64,000 nucleotides of DNA from assembly GCF_016807805.1 (NCBI RefSeq), contig NZ_CP063362.1, positions 6,118,501-6,182,500 of the forward strand, given 5' to 3'. The position numbers were made by a program, and so were the translations under genes. Shown piece by piece: positions 44,689 through 52,930 of the stretch. The notes below the pieces were generated by a model that saw only the letters and a list, made by a program, of their open reading frames with translations, had not been told where the DNA came from and did no database searches. Origin of the DNA: Xanthobacter dioxanivorans (GTDB lineage: Bacteria; Pseudomonadota; Alphaproteobacteria; Rhizobiales; Xanthobacteraceae). The stretch's first letter is position 1. Each line of letters begins with the position of its first letter.

Positions 44689-45842
44689 CAATAGGACCTC
44701 GGCATGCCGAGCACATGCTCGGCCAGGTAGGACAGGATGAGGTTGGTGGAGATCGGCGCCACCTGGTAAAGCCGCGTCTCGCGGAACTTGCGCTCCACGT
44801 CGTACTCCTCCGCAAAGCCGAACCCGCCATGGGTCTGGATGCAGGCGTTGGCCGCCTCGAAGGAGGCGTCGGCGGCCAGCATCTTGGCCATGTTGGCCTC
44901 GGCGCCGGGATTCTCCCCGGCCTCATAGAGCCGGATCGCCTCGCGCACCATCAGCTCCGCGGCGCGCATGTTGGCGTAGGCTTTGGCGATGGGGAACTGG
45001 ATGCCCTGGTTCTGGCCGATGGGGCGACCGAAGACGTGCCGTTCCTTCGCATAGGCCGAAGCCTTGTCGATGAACCATTTGGCATCGCCGACGCATTCGG
45101 AGGCGATGAGGATGCGCTCGGCATTCATGCCGGAGAGGATGTAGCGGAAGCCCTTGCCCTCCTCGCCCACGAGGTTCTCCGCCGGCACCCGCACGTTGTC
45201 GAAGAAGACCTCGGTGGTGGCGTGGTTCATCATGGTGCGGATGGGGCGGATGGTGAGCCCGGCCTCCAGCGCCTCGCGCATGTCGAGGATGAACACGGAC
45301 AGCCCCTCGGTGCGCTTCGCCACCTGGTCGCGCGGCGTCGTGCGGGCGAGCAGCAGCATCAGGTCGGATTGCGCCGCCCGGCTGGTCCAGATCTTCTGGC
45401 CGTTGACCACATAATGGTCGCCCTCGCGGCGGGCGGTGGTGCGCAGCGCCGTGGTGTCGGTGCCGCTGGTAGGCTCGGTGACGCCGAACGCCTGCAGGCG
45501 CAACTCGCCCGAGGCCACCTTGGGCAGGTAGCGCGCCTTCTGCTCCGGCGAGCCGTGCCGCAGCACCGTGCCCATCACATACATCTGGGCATGGCAGGCC
45601 GCGCCGTTGCAGCCCTGCCGCTGGATCTCCTCCATGATGACCGCGGCCGCCGACAGCGGCAGCCCGGCGCCGCCATATTCCTCGGGGATCAGCGCCGAGA
45701 GGAAGCCGCTCTCGGTCAGCGCCGTCACGAATTCGGTCGGATAGGCCATCTCGCGGTCGAGCTTGCGCCAGTATTCACCGGGAAAGCCGGCGCACTGCTT
45801 CGCAATTCCCTCGCGAATCTCAGAATGATCTTGCTGATGCAT
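44688..45842 (-). CDS. Acyl-CoA dehydrogenase of module C
   Basis: 384 residues from the ATG at 45842 (MHQQDHSEI); the frame is open upstream to 45932, but that extension has no family similarity. Marks: LIPEEYGGAGLPLSAAAVIMEE, VTEPTSGTDTTALRT, MNHATTEVFFDNVRVP, THGGFGFAEEYDVERKFRE. First gene of the operon and divergent from the LysR gene. In a pathway feeding the hydratase and lyase, a methylsuccinyl-CoA-like substrate would make sense (inference). Confidence 0.88.
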   Translation of the reverse strand: MHQQDHSEIREGIAKQCAGFPGEYWRKLDREMAYPTEFVTALTESGFLSALIPEEYGGAGLPLSAAAVIMEEIQRQGCNGAACHAQMYVMGTVLRHGSPEQKARYLPKVASGELRLQAFGVTEPTSGTDTTALRTTARREGDHYVVNGQKIWTSRAAQSDLMLLLARTTPRDQVAKRTEGLSVFILDMREALEAGLTIRPIRTMMNHATTEVFFDNVRVPAENLVGEEGKGFRYILSGMNAERILIASECVGDAKWFIDKASAYAKERHVFGRPIGQNQGIQFPIAKAYANMRAAELMVREAIRLYEAGENPGAEANMAKMLAADASFEAANACIQTHGGFGFAEEYDVERKFRETRLYQVAPISTNLILSYLAEHVLGMPRSY

Positions 45843-46262
45843 GCCAGGAAACTGTTGTTGGCGCGGTTCTTCGGGAAAGCGGCTGAGGCGTCCGATGGCG
45901 CTGTCGGAGGGCCGAACGCAATCTGGTGCCAAAATTCTGCCGCAACATTGGCAAAAGCGCTGCCTTGGCAGAGCCAGGCGAGTCGACGCCAGAACTCGAC
46001 CGGACCATGATCTTTGGCAGTTGGCGAAACGCCCGTCGCAAGAAGTGTCACCCCTGAGAGAGCAGCCACGCGAACGGGTCTCCCCCCTTGAAACACCTCA
46101 TCATCGCCTCCCCTGAAAGCGACTGGAGTCGCTGGCGGCGCTTCGTGCCCCTCAATTTTAGCTGGAGCACTGCGCCTTCTTGATAGAGCTTTTTCATGCT
46201 GGTTTGCTCTAAGGTATGTTTCAAGCGTATTTTTAGCATATCAGTCATAAGGAAACGGCATC
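45843..46262. promoter_or_regulatory. Divergent promoter region between the dehydrogenase operon and lysR
   Basis: 420 bases with no credible gene, although weak frames exist. The AT-richer stretch 46150-46255 contains CTAAGGTATG and, reversed, CTAAAAATACG about 20 bases apart (near 46210-46240), a possible LysR-type recognition region just upstream of the lysR start. No clear sigma-70 boxes were assigned. Confidence 0.4.
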
Positions 46263-47177
46263 ATGGACCTGCGACAGTTGCGCAGCTTCGTGCAGATAGC
46301 GGAACTGGAAAGCATCACCGCCGCCGCCGAGCGCTTGGGAGTGGCCCAGCCGGCACTCAGCCGGCAGGTTCAGTTGCTAGAGGAAGAGCTCGGCGTGCCT
46401 CTGCTGTGCCGGCACGGGCGGGGCGTCATTCCGACCGAGGCGGGGCGGATGCTGGCCGACCGTGCCCGGCCGATTCTCAGTGATGTCGACGCCATGGTGC
46501 ATGACGTGATGGCACGAGATCATCGCCTCCGCGGCACTGTGACCCTCGGCCTGCCGCCGACGGTGGCGGAGGTTCTGGCGACACCGCTGGTGACCGAGAG
46601 CCTGCGCGTCTATCCGGATGTGAAGCTGAGGGTCGTCGCGGGCTTTTCCGGCCATGTGCAGGACTGGCTACTGAGCGGCACCATCGACATCGGTGTGACC
46701 TATCAGGGCGCGAAGGTGCCGCTGGTGCGCACCCATCCGCTTCTGCTCGAGCGGCTGTTCCTAGTCGAGCCGCCGGGCGCGCCTGCGAAGCCCATCACGC
46801 TGCCGGAAGCACTTTCACGCAGGCTCATTCTGCCCAGTCCCAGCCACGGGCTGCGCAAGCTGGTCGATGATGCCGCTCGCCAGGCGCTCATCGCGCCTAA
46901 GGTGATCCTCGATATCGACATCCTACCCACCCTCCTCGCCTTCGTCGAGCGTGGCACGGGCAGCACGATCCTGCCGCTCGTCAGCGTCTTCCAGCGGGTC
47001 AATGAGGGCCGCCTCGTCGCCCGTCCCATCGAATCCCCGGTGCTCGACCGCACGCTGGTCCTGTGGACGCCTCTCAACCGGCCGGGCAGCCGCCTAACTG
47101 GTCCCTTCACGACGATGCTCGGCGACACAGTGTGCCGGCTCGTCGCCGCCGGTGAATGGCCGGGCACCAAGCTTTGA
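46263..47177 (+). CDS. LysR-type transcriptional regulator
   Basis: 304 residues. Winged helix-turn-helix at the N-terminus (MDLRQLRSFVQIAELESITAAAERLGVAQPALSRQVQLLEEELGVPL is the family pattern), then an effector domain with GLPPTVAEVLATPLV and IDIGVTYQGAK. It is divergent from the dehydrogenase-lyase-etf operon and lies before a CoA transferase gene. It probably activates one or both in response to a C4/C5 dicarboxylate or its CoA ester (inference). Confidence 0.93.
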   Translation: MDLRQLRSFVQIAELESITAAAERLGVAQPALSRQVQLLEEELGVPLLCRHGRGVIPTEAGRMLADRARPILSDVDAMVHDVMARDHRLRGTVTLGLPPTVAEVLATPLVTESLRVYPDVKLRVVAGFSGHVQDWLLSGTIDIGVTYQGAKVPLVRTHPLLLERLFLVEPPGAPAKPITLPEALSRRLILPSPSHGLRKLVDDAARQALIAPKVILDIDILPTLLAFVERGTGSTILPLVSVFQRVNEGRLVARPIESPVLDRTLVLWTPLNRPGSRLTGPFTTMLGDTVCRLVAAGEWPGTKL

Positions 47178-47448
47178 TGTTGGAATCCTACCAGGGTGAT
47201 ACATACTGGATTGTTATCGCTGAAATTCAGAAACGGCTTTTGTCGGCGCTCTGAGGGAGCCGTAGCTTGGGTAGAAGCAGGGGTGAAAAGTATTCAGAGC
47301 ATCAATTGCCAGGAGGGCTTCAGCTTTTCGACTGTGCGCGCACGGGCGGCCCGTCCGGATATGGGCCTTTGTGTGCCACGCCTTCCCTCATGCCGTCCCG
47401 GCGGCGAATCTTCCAGTTTGCGCCGTGCTCGTTTCGACAGGTGACTTT

Positions 47449-48579
47449 ATGAGCGCTCTAGAAGGCAAACTCGTAATCGCGATCGAACAGGCCGTTGCCG
47501 CCCCGTTCTGCACCTCCCGACTGGCCGACGCCGGGGCACGGGTCATCAAGGTGGAGCGGCCGGAAGGGGACTTTGCCCGCGGCTATGATCGCGCGGCGCA
47601 GGGGCTTTCTAGCTATTTCATCTGGCTCAACCGGGGCAAGGAATCGCTGGTGCTCGACCTCAAGGCAGAGGAGGATCGGGTTTTTCTGCTTGCCATGATC
47701 GACCGCGCCGACGTGCTGGTTCAAAACCTCAAACCAGGCGCGCTCGACCGCTTGGGGCTTGGCCCGCAGGCGATGCTGAAGCGGCGGCCGGAGCTTGTGT
47801 GCTGCTCCATCAGCGGCTATGGCGAGGTCGGTCCCTATGCGCGGCGCAAGGCCTATGACCTCCTCATCCAGGCCGATAGCGGCCTGTGCAGCATCACGGG
47901 CGGGCCGGAAGCGGCGGCGCGCGTCGGCATCTCCCTGGTGGATATCGCGACCGGCGCCACTGCCTATGCGGCCATCCTCGAGGCGCTTATCGCGCGCGAG
48001 GCGACGGGGCGCGGGCTGGACATCCGCATCTCCATGTTCGATGTGATCGCCGATTGGTTGGCGGTGCCCTTCCTGCATGCCAAGGCGGGCAATCCGCCGG
48101 CGCGGGTCGGCCTCGCCCATCCGTCCATTTCGCCTTACGGCGTTTTTTCCACGCGCGACGGCCGGGAGCTGCTGATCTCCATCCAGAACGACCGGGAATG
48201 GGGCAGTTTCGCCCGTAACCTGCTCGAGCGGCCGGACATGATCTCAGACCCGCGCTTTGCCACTAACAATCAGCGGGTGATGAACCGGGCTGACGTGGAC
48301 GAAATCCTGAGTGCCCGCTTCGCCGCGCTGGACCACGCCCAGGCGGTGGCGCTGCTGCTGGAAGCGGACACGGCCTTTGCCGACGTCAACTCTATCACCG
48401 ATCTGATTCATCATCCGCACCTCAATACCGCATTGGTGCAGACCGAAGCTGGTCTTCAGGCCATCCCGGCTCCCGCTCCAGTGATGGATGGGATGCGCCG
48501 CACGGGTCATCATGTGCCAGCGCTGGGCCAGAACAGCGCGGCCATCCGGGCTGAGTTCGCACACCAGCCGGTCGCCTGA
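47449..48579 (+). CDS. Class III (CaiB/BaiF) CoA transferase
   Basis: 376 residues from the ATG at 47449; the upstream frame to 47371 lacks similarity. VIKVERPEGDFARGYD, LNRGKESLVLDLK, and the expected nucleophile Asp137 in KAYDLLIQADSG, followed by GLCSITGGPE. It should transfer CoA between dicarboxylic acids (for example from succinyl-CoA), as in mesaconate, citramalate or itaconate metabolism. It could thus activate the substrate of module C without ATP. 271 bases separate it from lysR; that gap holds nothing else I recognise. Confidence 0.87.
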   Translation: MSALEGKLVIAIEQAVAAPFCTSRLADAGARVIKVERPEGDFARGYDRAAQGLSSYFIWLNRGKESLVLDLKAEEDRVFLLAMIDRADVLVQNLKPGALDRLGLGPQAMLKRRPELVCCSISGYGEVGPYARRKAYDLLIQADSGLCSITGGPEAAARVGISLVDIATGATAYAAILEALIAREATGRGLDIRISMFDVIADWLAVPFLHAKAGNPPARVGLAHPSISPYGVFSTRDGRELLISIQNDREWGSFARNLLERPDMISDPRFATNNQRVMNRADVDEILSARFAALDHAQAVALLLEADTAFADVNSITDLIHHPHLNTALVQTEAGLQAIPAPAPVMDGMRRTGHHVPALGQNSAAIRAEFAHQPVA

Positions 48580-48973
48580 CATGAGCCGCAGACGCGGCGC
48601 CGATCTCGGGAAGCCCTCCATCGCCCCTAGATGCCGTAATGGGCCTACCGCCGGGGTGTAGCCTGGCGGGGCGGCTGTCCCTCAGAGTGATGGTGTGAAG
48701 ACGGGGTCCGAGGTGATCGGCCCCATGCAACATCGAGGGACAGCCATGGACCACTATGTCGGGATCGATGTGTCGTTGGAACAGAGCAGCTGACCTGCCC
48801 CTGATTTTTTCCTCCAAGCGAAGCTAGAGTCCGGCCCGACGAGGGGACGGACGGATGAAGCGATCACGGTTCACGGAAGAGATGGGGTATTCGGTCCTGA
48901 TCTCTTGAGCCGTTTGCAGCGTTCCGCTGCGAAGAGGACGATCGGGGCCTGAACCCAGCGCCGGGAGGTCCCC

Positions 48974-49880
48974 ATGGTGTACGTCGGCCTTGATGTCTCT
49001 TTGAACTCCGTAGCCGTCTGTGTCATCGACCGGGAAGGTCAAATCCTGAAGGAGGCGAGCGTGGCGTCGGAGGCGTCCGCCATCTCGCAGTGTCTCCAGC
49101 CCTGGCGGGATCGGATTGCGAAGATTGGGCTTGAGGCTGGGCCGATGTCGGAATGGCTGACTGCGGGTCTGGCGGAGCTTGGTTTTCCCGCCATCAGTCT
49201 GGAGGCGCGGCAGGTGAAAGCGGCGTTGTCGGCAATGCCCGTCAAGACCGATCGGAACGACGCGCGCGGTATTGCCCAGGTGGTCAGGGCTGGCTGGTAC
49301 AAGATCGTGCACGTGAAGAGCATCGGCAGCCAGCATGCGCGAACGTTGGTGGCGGCGCGCAAGCACCTGATCCGCTCCATCACCGCGTCAGAGCAGACAC
49401 TTCGCGGATTGCTCCGTCCCTTCGGCTTGAAGGTTGGCATCGTGTCGCGGGCCGGATTTGCCTCCCGTGTCCGAGATCTGGTTGGAAACAACGCCATCCT
49501 GGCTGAGGTGATGGCTCCCCTATTGGCAGCCCGGGACGCACTGATGCAGGAGTACCAGCGCCTTCACCGCCTGGTCGTCCAGGCTGTCCGGAATGATCCG
49601 GTCTGCCGCCTGTTGACGACCATGCCCGGGATCGGGCCGGTTTCCGCTCTGACGTTCAGAGCAACGATCGATGCGCCCGAGCGTTTTGCCCGCTCCCGGT
49701 CCGTCGGGGCTTATCTCGGGCTCACACCTCGGCGGTATCAATCGGGCGAGATCGATCGGACCGGACGGATCACCAAAGTGGGCGACGGGGAGACGCGAAC
49801 TGTGCTGTTCGAGGCCGCCAACGTCATCCTGCGACCGAGCACACGCTGGTCACCGATGAAGGCCTGGGCGGTGCGCATCG
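48974..49880 (+). CDS. IS110-family transposase, C-terminus joined to IS3 sequence
   Basis: About 300 residues of an IS110 (IS1111-like) transposase: MVYVGLDVSLNSVAVCVIDREG with the first DEDD Asp, PVKTDRNDARGIAQVV, TTMPGIGPVSALTFRATID, GAYLGLTPRRYQSGEIDRTGRI and SPMKAWAVRIA. The frame then runs without a stop into IS3 orfB sequence and ends at 50248. The last 30-40 residues usual for IS110 are replaced, so activity is doubtful. Confidence 0.8.
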
Positions 49881-50222
49881 CTCATGCGCTGGCGGCCGAG
49901 CGCCGGCGGTTCGGCTACCGACGGCTGTTCGTGCTGCTGCGCCAGGCAGGCGAGCCTTCGGGCAAGAACCGCATCTACAGGCTCTATCGCGAGGAGGGCC
50001 TGAGCGTGCGCAAGCGCCGGGGGCGACGCCGAGCCGTGGGGGCGCGGGCGCCGATCCTGGTGGAGGCCAAGGCCAATGCCCGCTGGTCCTTGGACTTCGT
50101 GCACGACCAACTCGCCTGTGGCCGTCGGTTCCGGATCCTCAATGTCGTGGACGACGTCACCCGCGAATGCCTGGCGGCGATCCCAGACACCTCCGTCTCG
50201 GGCCGGCGGGTGGCGCGGGTGC
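49881..50222 (+). pseudogene. IS3-family orfB (integrase-type transposase) fragment
   Basis: In frame behind the IS110 sequence: ALAAERRRFGYRRLFVLLRQAGE, NRIYRLYREEGLSVRKR, ARWSLDFVHDQLACGRRFRILNVVDDVTRECLA. These cover the middle of IS3 OrfB, with the first two catalytic Asp (DFV, NVVDDV). It is cut at about 50222 by IS630 sequence, so the third catalytic residue is missing. Confidence 0.8.
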
Positions 50223-50643
50223 TGATCCGCCAACGCACGACCCCGTGAACGGCGGGTATGGGGCCTCGCTCGATCGCCTCGACCAGCGCCGCGCGATGAG
50301 CAGCTTTCAACAGCGACTGCGGCCCTGGCGCCTTTCGGTCGATCAGCCCGTCAGGACCCGCCGCGTTGAACTTCATCACCCAGTCCCGCACGATCTGCAA
50401 CGTGACCCCGCCGATCCGCGCTGCCTCCGTCCGGCTCGCCCCCTCATAGATCGCGGCCAGCGCGAGCAAGCGCCGGGCTTGCGCACCATCCTTCGACCGT
50501 CTGGCGGCGGCCCTTACCGCGATGGCGTCGAAGTCGGTGCGAAGCGCGATGGGCATGGCAAACTCCAATCCGTTTGCCATCTTGAATCAGCGCCCGATGC
50601 CACTGGCAAGCCCTCAAGAGTCACGACCCGCGAGCTTTGGTAT
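50222..50643 (-). mobile_element. IS630 partial copy, inverted relative to 36891
   Basis: From the terminus at 50643 (ATACCAAAGCTCGCGG read on minus) through the start of the transposase to VHGVVRWRI, it matches the first 420 bases of the IS630 at 36891, including encoded protein without visible difference. The remaining 740 bases are absent. Only one end is present, so it cannot move by itself. Confidence 0.85.
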
Positions 50644-50756
50644 CAGACCCAATCTTCCATGCCGAAACACACAAAAGGTGACGCTCATCCATGGTTGGGT
50701 TCTGTTGGCGCTCGCCGAAGAGTGACGTGGTCGGTTCACCGCAGGGCCGTTTCGTT

Positions 50757-51953
50757 TCAGCTGTCCTTGTCGTTGACAAGCAGTGGTGCATCTGCAGGGA
50801 GCACATCGACAAAGATGATCTCGTCCGCGCGCAGGCGGGCATGGAGCTCAAACGCATTCTTGGCGGCGGGTTCAGCGGTGGCACGGTCCGCGTTGTCCTG
50901 GAGCACAATCGAGATGCGGATAAGGTCGCGGTTGTTTTTGCGCGTCGCCACGGCCTGAGCCGCTATTGCGCCGGGTGTGGCAATCACCACCTCCTCGATC
51001 GCGCGCGGATAGACGAAGATCTCGCGCACCTTCACCGCCGCCCCTACTCGGCCCTGCAGCGCTGAAAGCCGGCGCACACTGCCGTCCTGGTTACTCTCTA
51101 GTGCAAAGGCGCTGTCACCAGTACCGAAGCGGATCATCGGCCATTCGGCATGGCGTGAGGTCACGACGACCTCGCCCGTCTCGCCGTGGGGGAGTTGGTC
51201 GCCGCTGACTGGATCGCAGATCTGCACCACGCGGTCCGGATGCACCCCATAGCCGTTGCCCCCGTCCTCATACGCGACGACACCGAGATCGGCTGTGGCG
51301 TAGGCCGCCCAGGTGGAAACGCCGTAGTCAGCCTCGATTCTGCGGCGCTTGGCCATCCAGTCGCCCATTTCGCCGCCCAGGAAAGCCGTCCGTACATTCC
51401 AGGCGCCGCGGCCATATGTCTCGATCACCCTGTCGGCCAGGGTCAGGAAGAATGCTGTCGACGCGCAGATGGAAGTGACGCCGGTCTCGACGATGATCTG
51501 GGCTTGCAAATCAGTGTTGCCGACGCCGCCGGGAATGACGGTGGCGCCCGCAGCCTGCGCGGCCTCGTCAAAAAGAAGACCAGCCGGCACGAGATGATAC
51601 ATCCAGGTGTTCAGGATCACATCCCCCTTGCCGACTCCTGCCGTCTTGAACAGCAGGTCCAACCCATGGCCGCCGCCGCCGGGCAGCGCCGGTTCAAAGA
51701 TCGGGCCGGGCGAGACATAGATGCGCGCTATTTCCTTCAGATCGGCGGCGAGGAACCCTCCGAAAGGCGGGGTCTCTCTTTGGAGCTTCAGCAACTCCTC
51801 TTTCTTCATCACCGGCAGACGGGAGAGATCGGCCAGCGACGAAATCTTGGCCGGGTCGAACCCGGCCGCAGCGAACCGTGCCTTCAGTCCCGGTGCCTTC
51901 GTTGCAGCCGCGCTGTAGGCGGTCGCGATGTCCTGATAGATGTCACTGGGCAT
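50757..51953 (-). CDS. PaaK-like ligase-family protein with degenerate P-loop
   Basis: 398 residues, complete and uninterrupted. PaaK-like architecture: LPVMKKEELLKLQRETPPFGG, GKGDVILNTWMYHLVPAGLLFDEA, IPGGVGNTDLQAQII, WAAYATADLGVVAYED, WPMIRFGTGDSA, GRVGAAVKVREIFVYPRAIEEV. In place of the ATP-binding SSGTTGKP loop it reads VSPGPIFEP. It may be a ligase with altered ATP binding, or a CoA-ester-handling protein without adenylation. It is related along its whole length to the frameshifted gene at 26790. It lies downstream of two hairpins separating it from the hydratase gene. Confidence 0.82.
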   Translation of the reverse strand: MPSDIYQDIATAYSAAATKAPGLKARFAAAGFDPAKISSLADLSRLPVMKKEELLKLQRETPPFGGFLAADLKEIARIYVSPGPIFEPALPGGGGHGLDLLFKTAGVGKGDVILNTWMYHLVPAGLLFDEAAQAAGATVIPGGVGNTDLQAQIIVETGVTSICASTAFFLTLADRVIETYGRGAWNVRTAFLGGEMGDWMAKRRRIEADYGVSTWAAYATADLGVVAYEDGGNGYGVHPDRVVQICDPVSGDQLPHGETGEVVVTSRHAEWPMIRFGTGDSAFALESNQDGSVRRLSALQGRVGAAVKVREIFVYPRAIEEVVIATPGAIAAQAVATRKNNRDLIRISIVLQDNADRATAEPAAKNAFELHARLRADEIIFVDVLPADAPLLVNDKDS

Positions 51954-51986
51954 TGCTTCTGATCACCTTTGCCAAGTGGTTCGACC

Positions 51987-52011
51987 GCGACAGATGGAAC
52001 CCATCTGTCGC
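51987..52011. repeat. Perfect 11-bp hairpin in the ligase/hydratase gap
   Basis: GCGACAGATGG, three-base loop AAC, then CCATCTGTCGC. It has no T run on either strand, so it is more likely an RNA-stability or partial termination structure than a classical terminator. Confidence 0.75.
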
Positions 52012-52041
52012 CAGCAGGTCGAGCCACAATTCTTTGATCGA

Positions 52042-52092
52042 GTGGATCTACTTTCCGAAACGGACGGATCCCACCCGTTTCGATTGATCCAC
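52042..52092. repeat. Nested two-stem inverted repeat
   Basis: Outer stem GTGGATC (52042-52048) with GATCCAC (52086-52092); inner stem CGAAACGG (52056-52063) with CCGTTTCG (52075-52082). With the neighbouring hairpin it fills the 148-base gap between the hydratase stop and the ligase start and may lower expression of the ligase. Confidence 0.7.
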
Positions 52093-52101
52093 AAGCTTGG
52101 C

Positions 52102-52911
52102 TCAGATCGGACAATCCTTGCGGAAGTTCGGCGCGCGCTTCTCGCGGTGCGACAGTACGCCCTCTTTCACGTCTTCGCCCATGAAACCCAGCATCTCGAG
52201 GGCGGTGGAGGCGTCGAAGATCGGTCCGGCTTGACGCAGCCAGTTGTTGAGCGCGTATTTGGTCCAGCGGATCGCGCTCTGCGAGCCATTCGCAAGTTCG
52301 GTTGCAATGTCGAGCGCGGTCTGCTGCAGAACGTCATCCTCGACGCACATCGACACCAGTCCGATCCGGTCAGCCTCCTCACCCGAGACCGGCTTGCAGG
52401 TCATCAGGTAGTATTTCGCCTTGGCCATTCCGCAAAGCAGCGGCCAGATGATCGCGGCCACGTCACCGGCGGCGACGCCGAGACGCGGATGGCCGTCAAC
52501 GATCTTGGCCTTCTTGCCGGCGATCGACACGTCGGCCAGGATGCCGACGACCAAGCCGGCACCCGCCGCGGGACCGTTGATCGCCGAGATGATCGGCTTG
52601 TTGCAGTTGATGATGTTGTAGACGAGGTTCTTGGCCTCTTTCCACGTCTTCATGATCTCATGCGAATTGCCGATCATGCTCTCGATCAGGCCGAAATCGC
52701 CGCCCGCCGAAAACGCCTTGCCTGCACCGGTGACGATCACCGCATTGATGTCGGGATCACGGTCGATATCGATCCATATATCGGTCATCTGCGTGTGGGT
52801 CTCGGCATCGACCGAGTTGAAGGTGTCAGGCCGGTCGAAGGTGATGCGCAGCACGCGCTCGGCCGGGTAATCGAATTTCAGCTTGTCGTATTTTGCGTAA
52901 CGATCGGACAT
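52102..52911 (-). CDS. Crotonase-family protein lacking both hydratase glutamates
   Basis: 269 residues. Crotonase fold with [17 protein letters not shown] and [12 protein letters not shown]. The two Glu of enoyl-CoA hydratase are replaced: the [15 protein letters not shown] loop has Val, and [15 protein letters not shown] has His, with an Asp further on. It is therefore unlikely to be a plain hydratase; ring-cleaving hydrolases and some isomerases of this superfamily use other residues. It follows the dehydrogenase pair by 19 bases in the same direction. Confidence 0.85.
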   Translation of the reverse strand: MSDRYAKYDKLKFDYPAERVLRITFDRPDTFNSVDAETHTQMTDIWIDIDRDPDINAVIVTGAGKAFSAGGDFGLIESMIGNSHEIMKTWKEAKNLVYNIINCNKPIISAINGPAAGAGLVVGILADVSIAGKKAKIVDGHPRLGVAAGDVAAIIWPLLCGMAKAKYYLMTCKPVSGEEADRIGLVSMCVEDDVLQQTALDIATELANGSQSAIRWTKYALNNWLRQAGPIFDASTALEMLGFMGEDVKEGVLSHREKRAPNFRKDCPI

Positions 52912-52930
52912 CGTAAATCCTCCCTCATGG

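Larger units (their letters stand above)
48746..50643. mobile_element. Nested IS block: IS110 fragment, IS3, IS110, IS630 fragment
   Basis: In order: an IS110 start (MDHYVGIDVSLEQSS) at 48746-48790; an IS3-type left end (TGACCTGCCCCTGA) at 48791 with the orfA start MKRSRFTEE at 48855; a second IS110 from about 48882 with its transposase start at 48974; the resumed IS3 orfB from about 49880; and an IS630 copy on the minus strand from about 50222 to its terminus GGTAT at 50643. The 394 bases 48580-48973 are thus IS ends, apart from about 165 bases after the CoA transferase in which I see nothing. Confidence 0.75.

Noticed and set aside
42995..44926. A 643-codon minus-strand frame that could be read as one large protein
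   Set aside because: Only the part from 43834 downward is lyase; the upstream part overlaps the real hydratase in another frame and has no similarity.
41305..48579. A complete 3-hydroxypropionate bicycle segment
   Set aside because: Only lyase, MaoC-type hydratase and class III CoA transferase are shared; malonyl- and propionyl-CoA steps are absent, and the added dehydrogenase and ETF point to catabolism.
48974..50248. A genuine IS110-IS3 fusion transposase
   Set aside because: The IS3 left end and orfA start lie just upstream at 48791-48880, so the continuous frame is explained by IS110 landing inside IS3.
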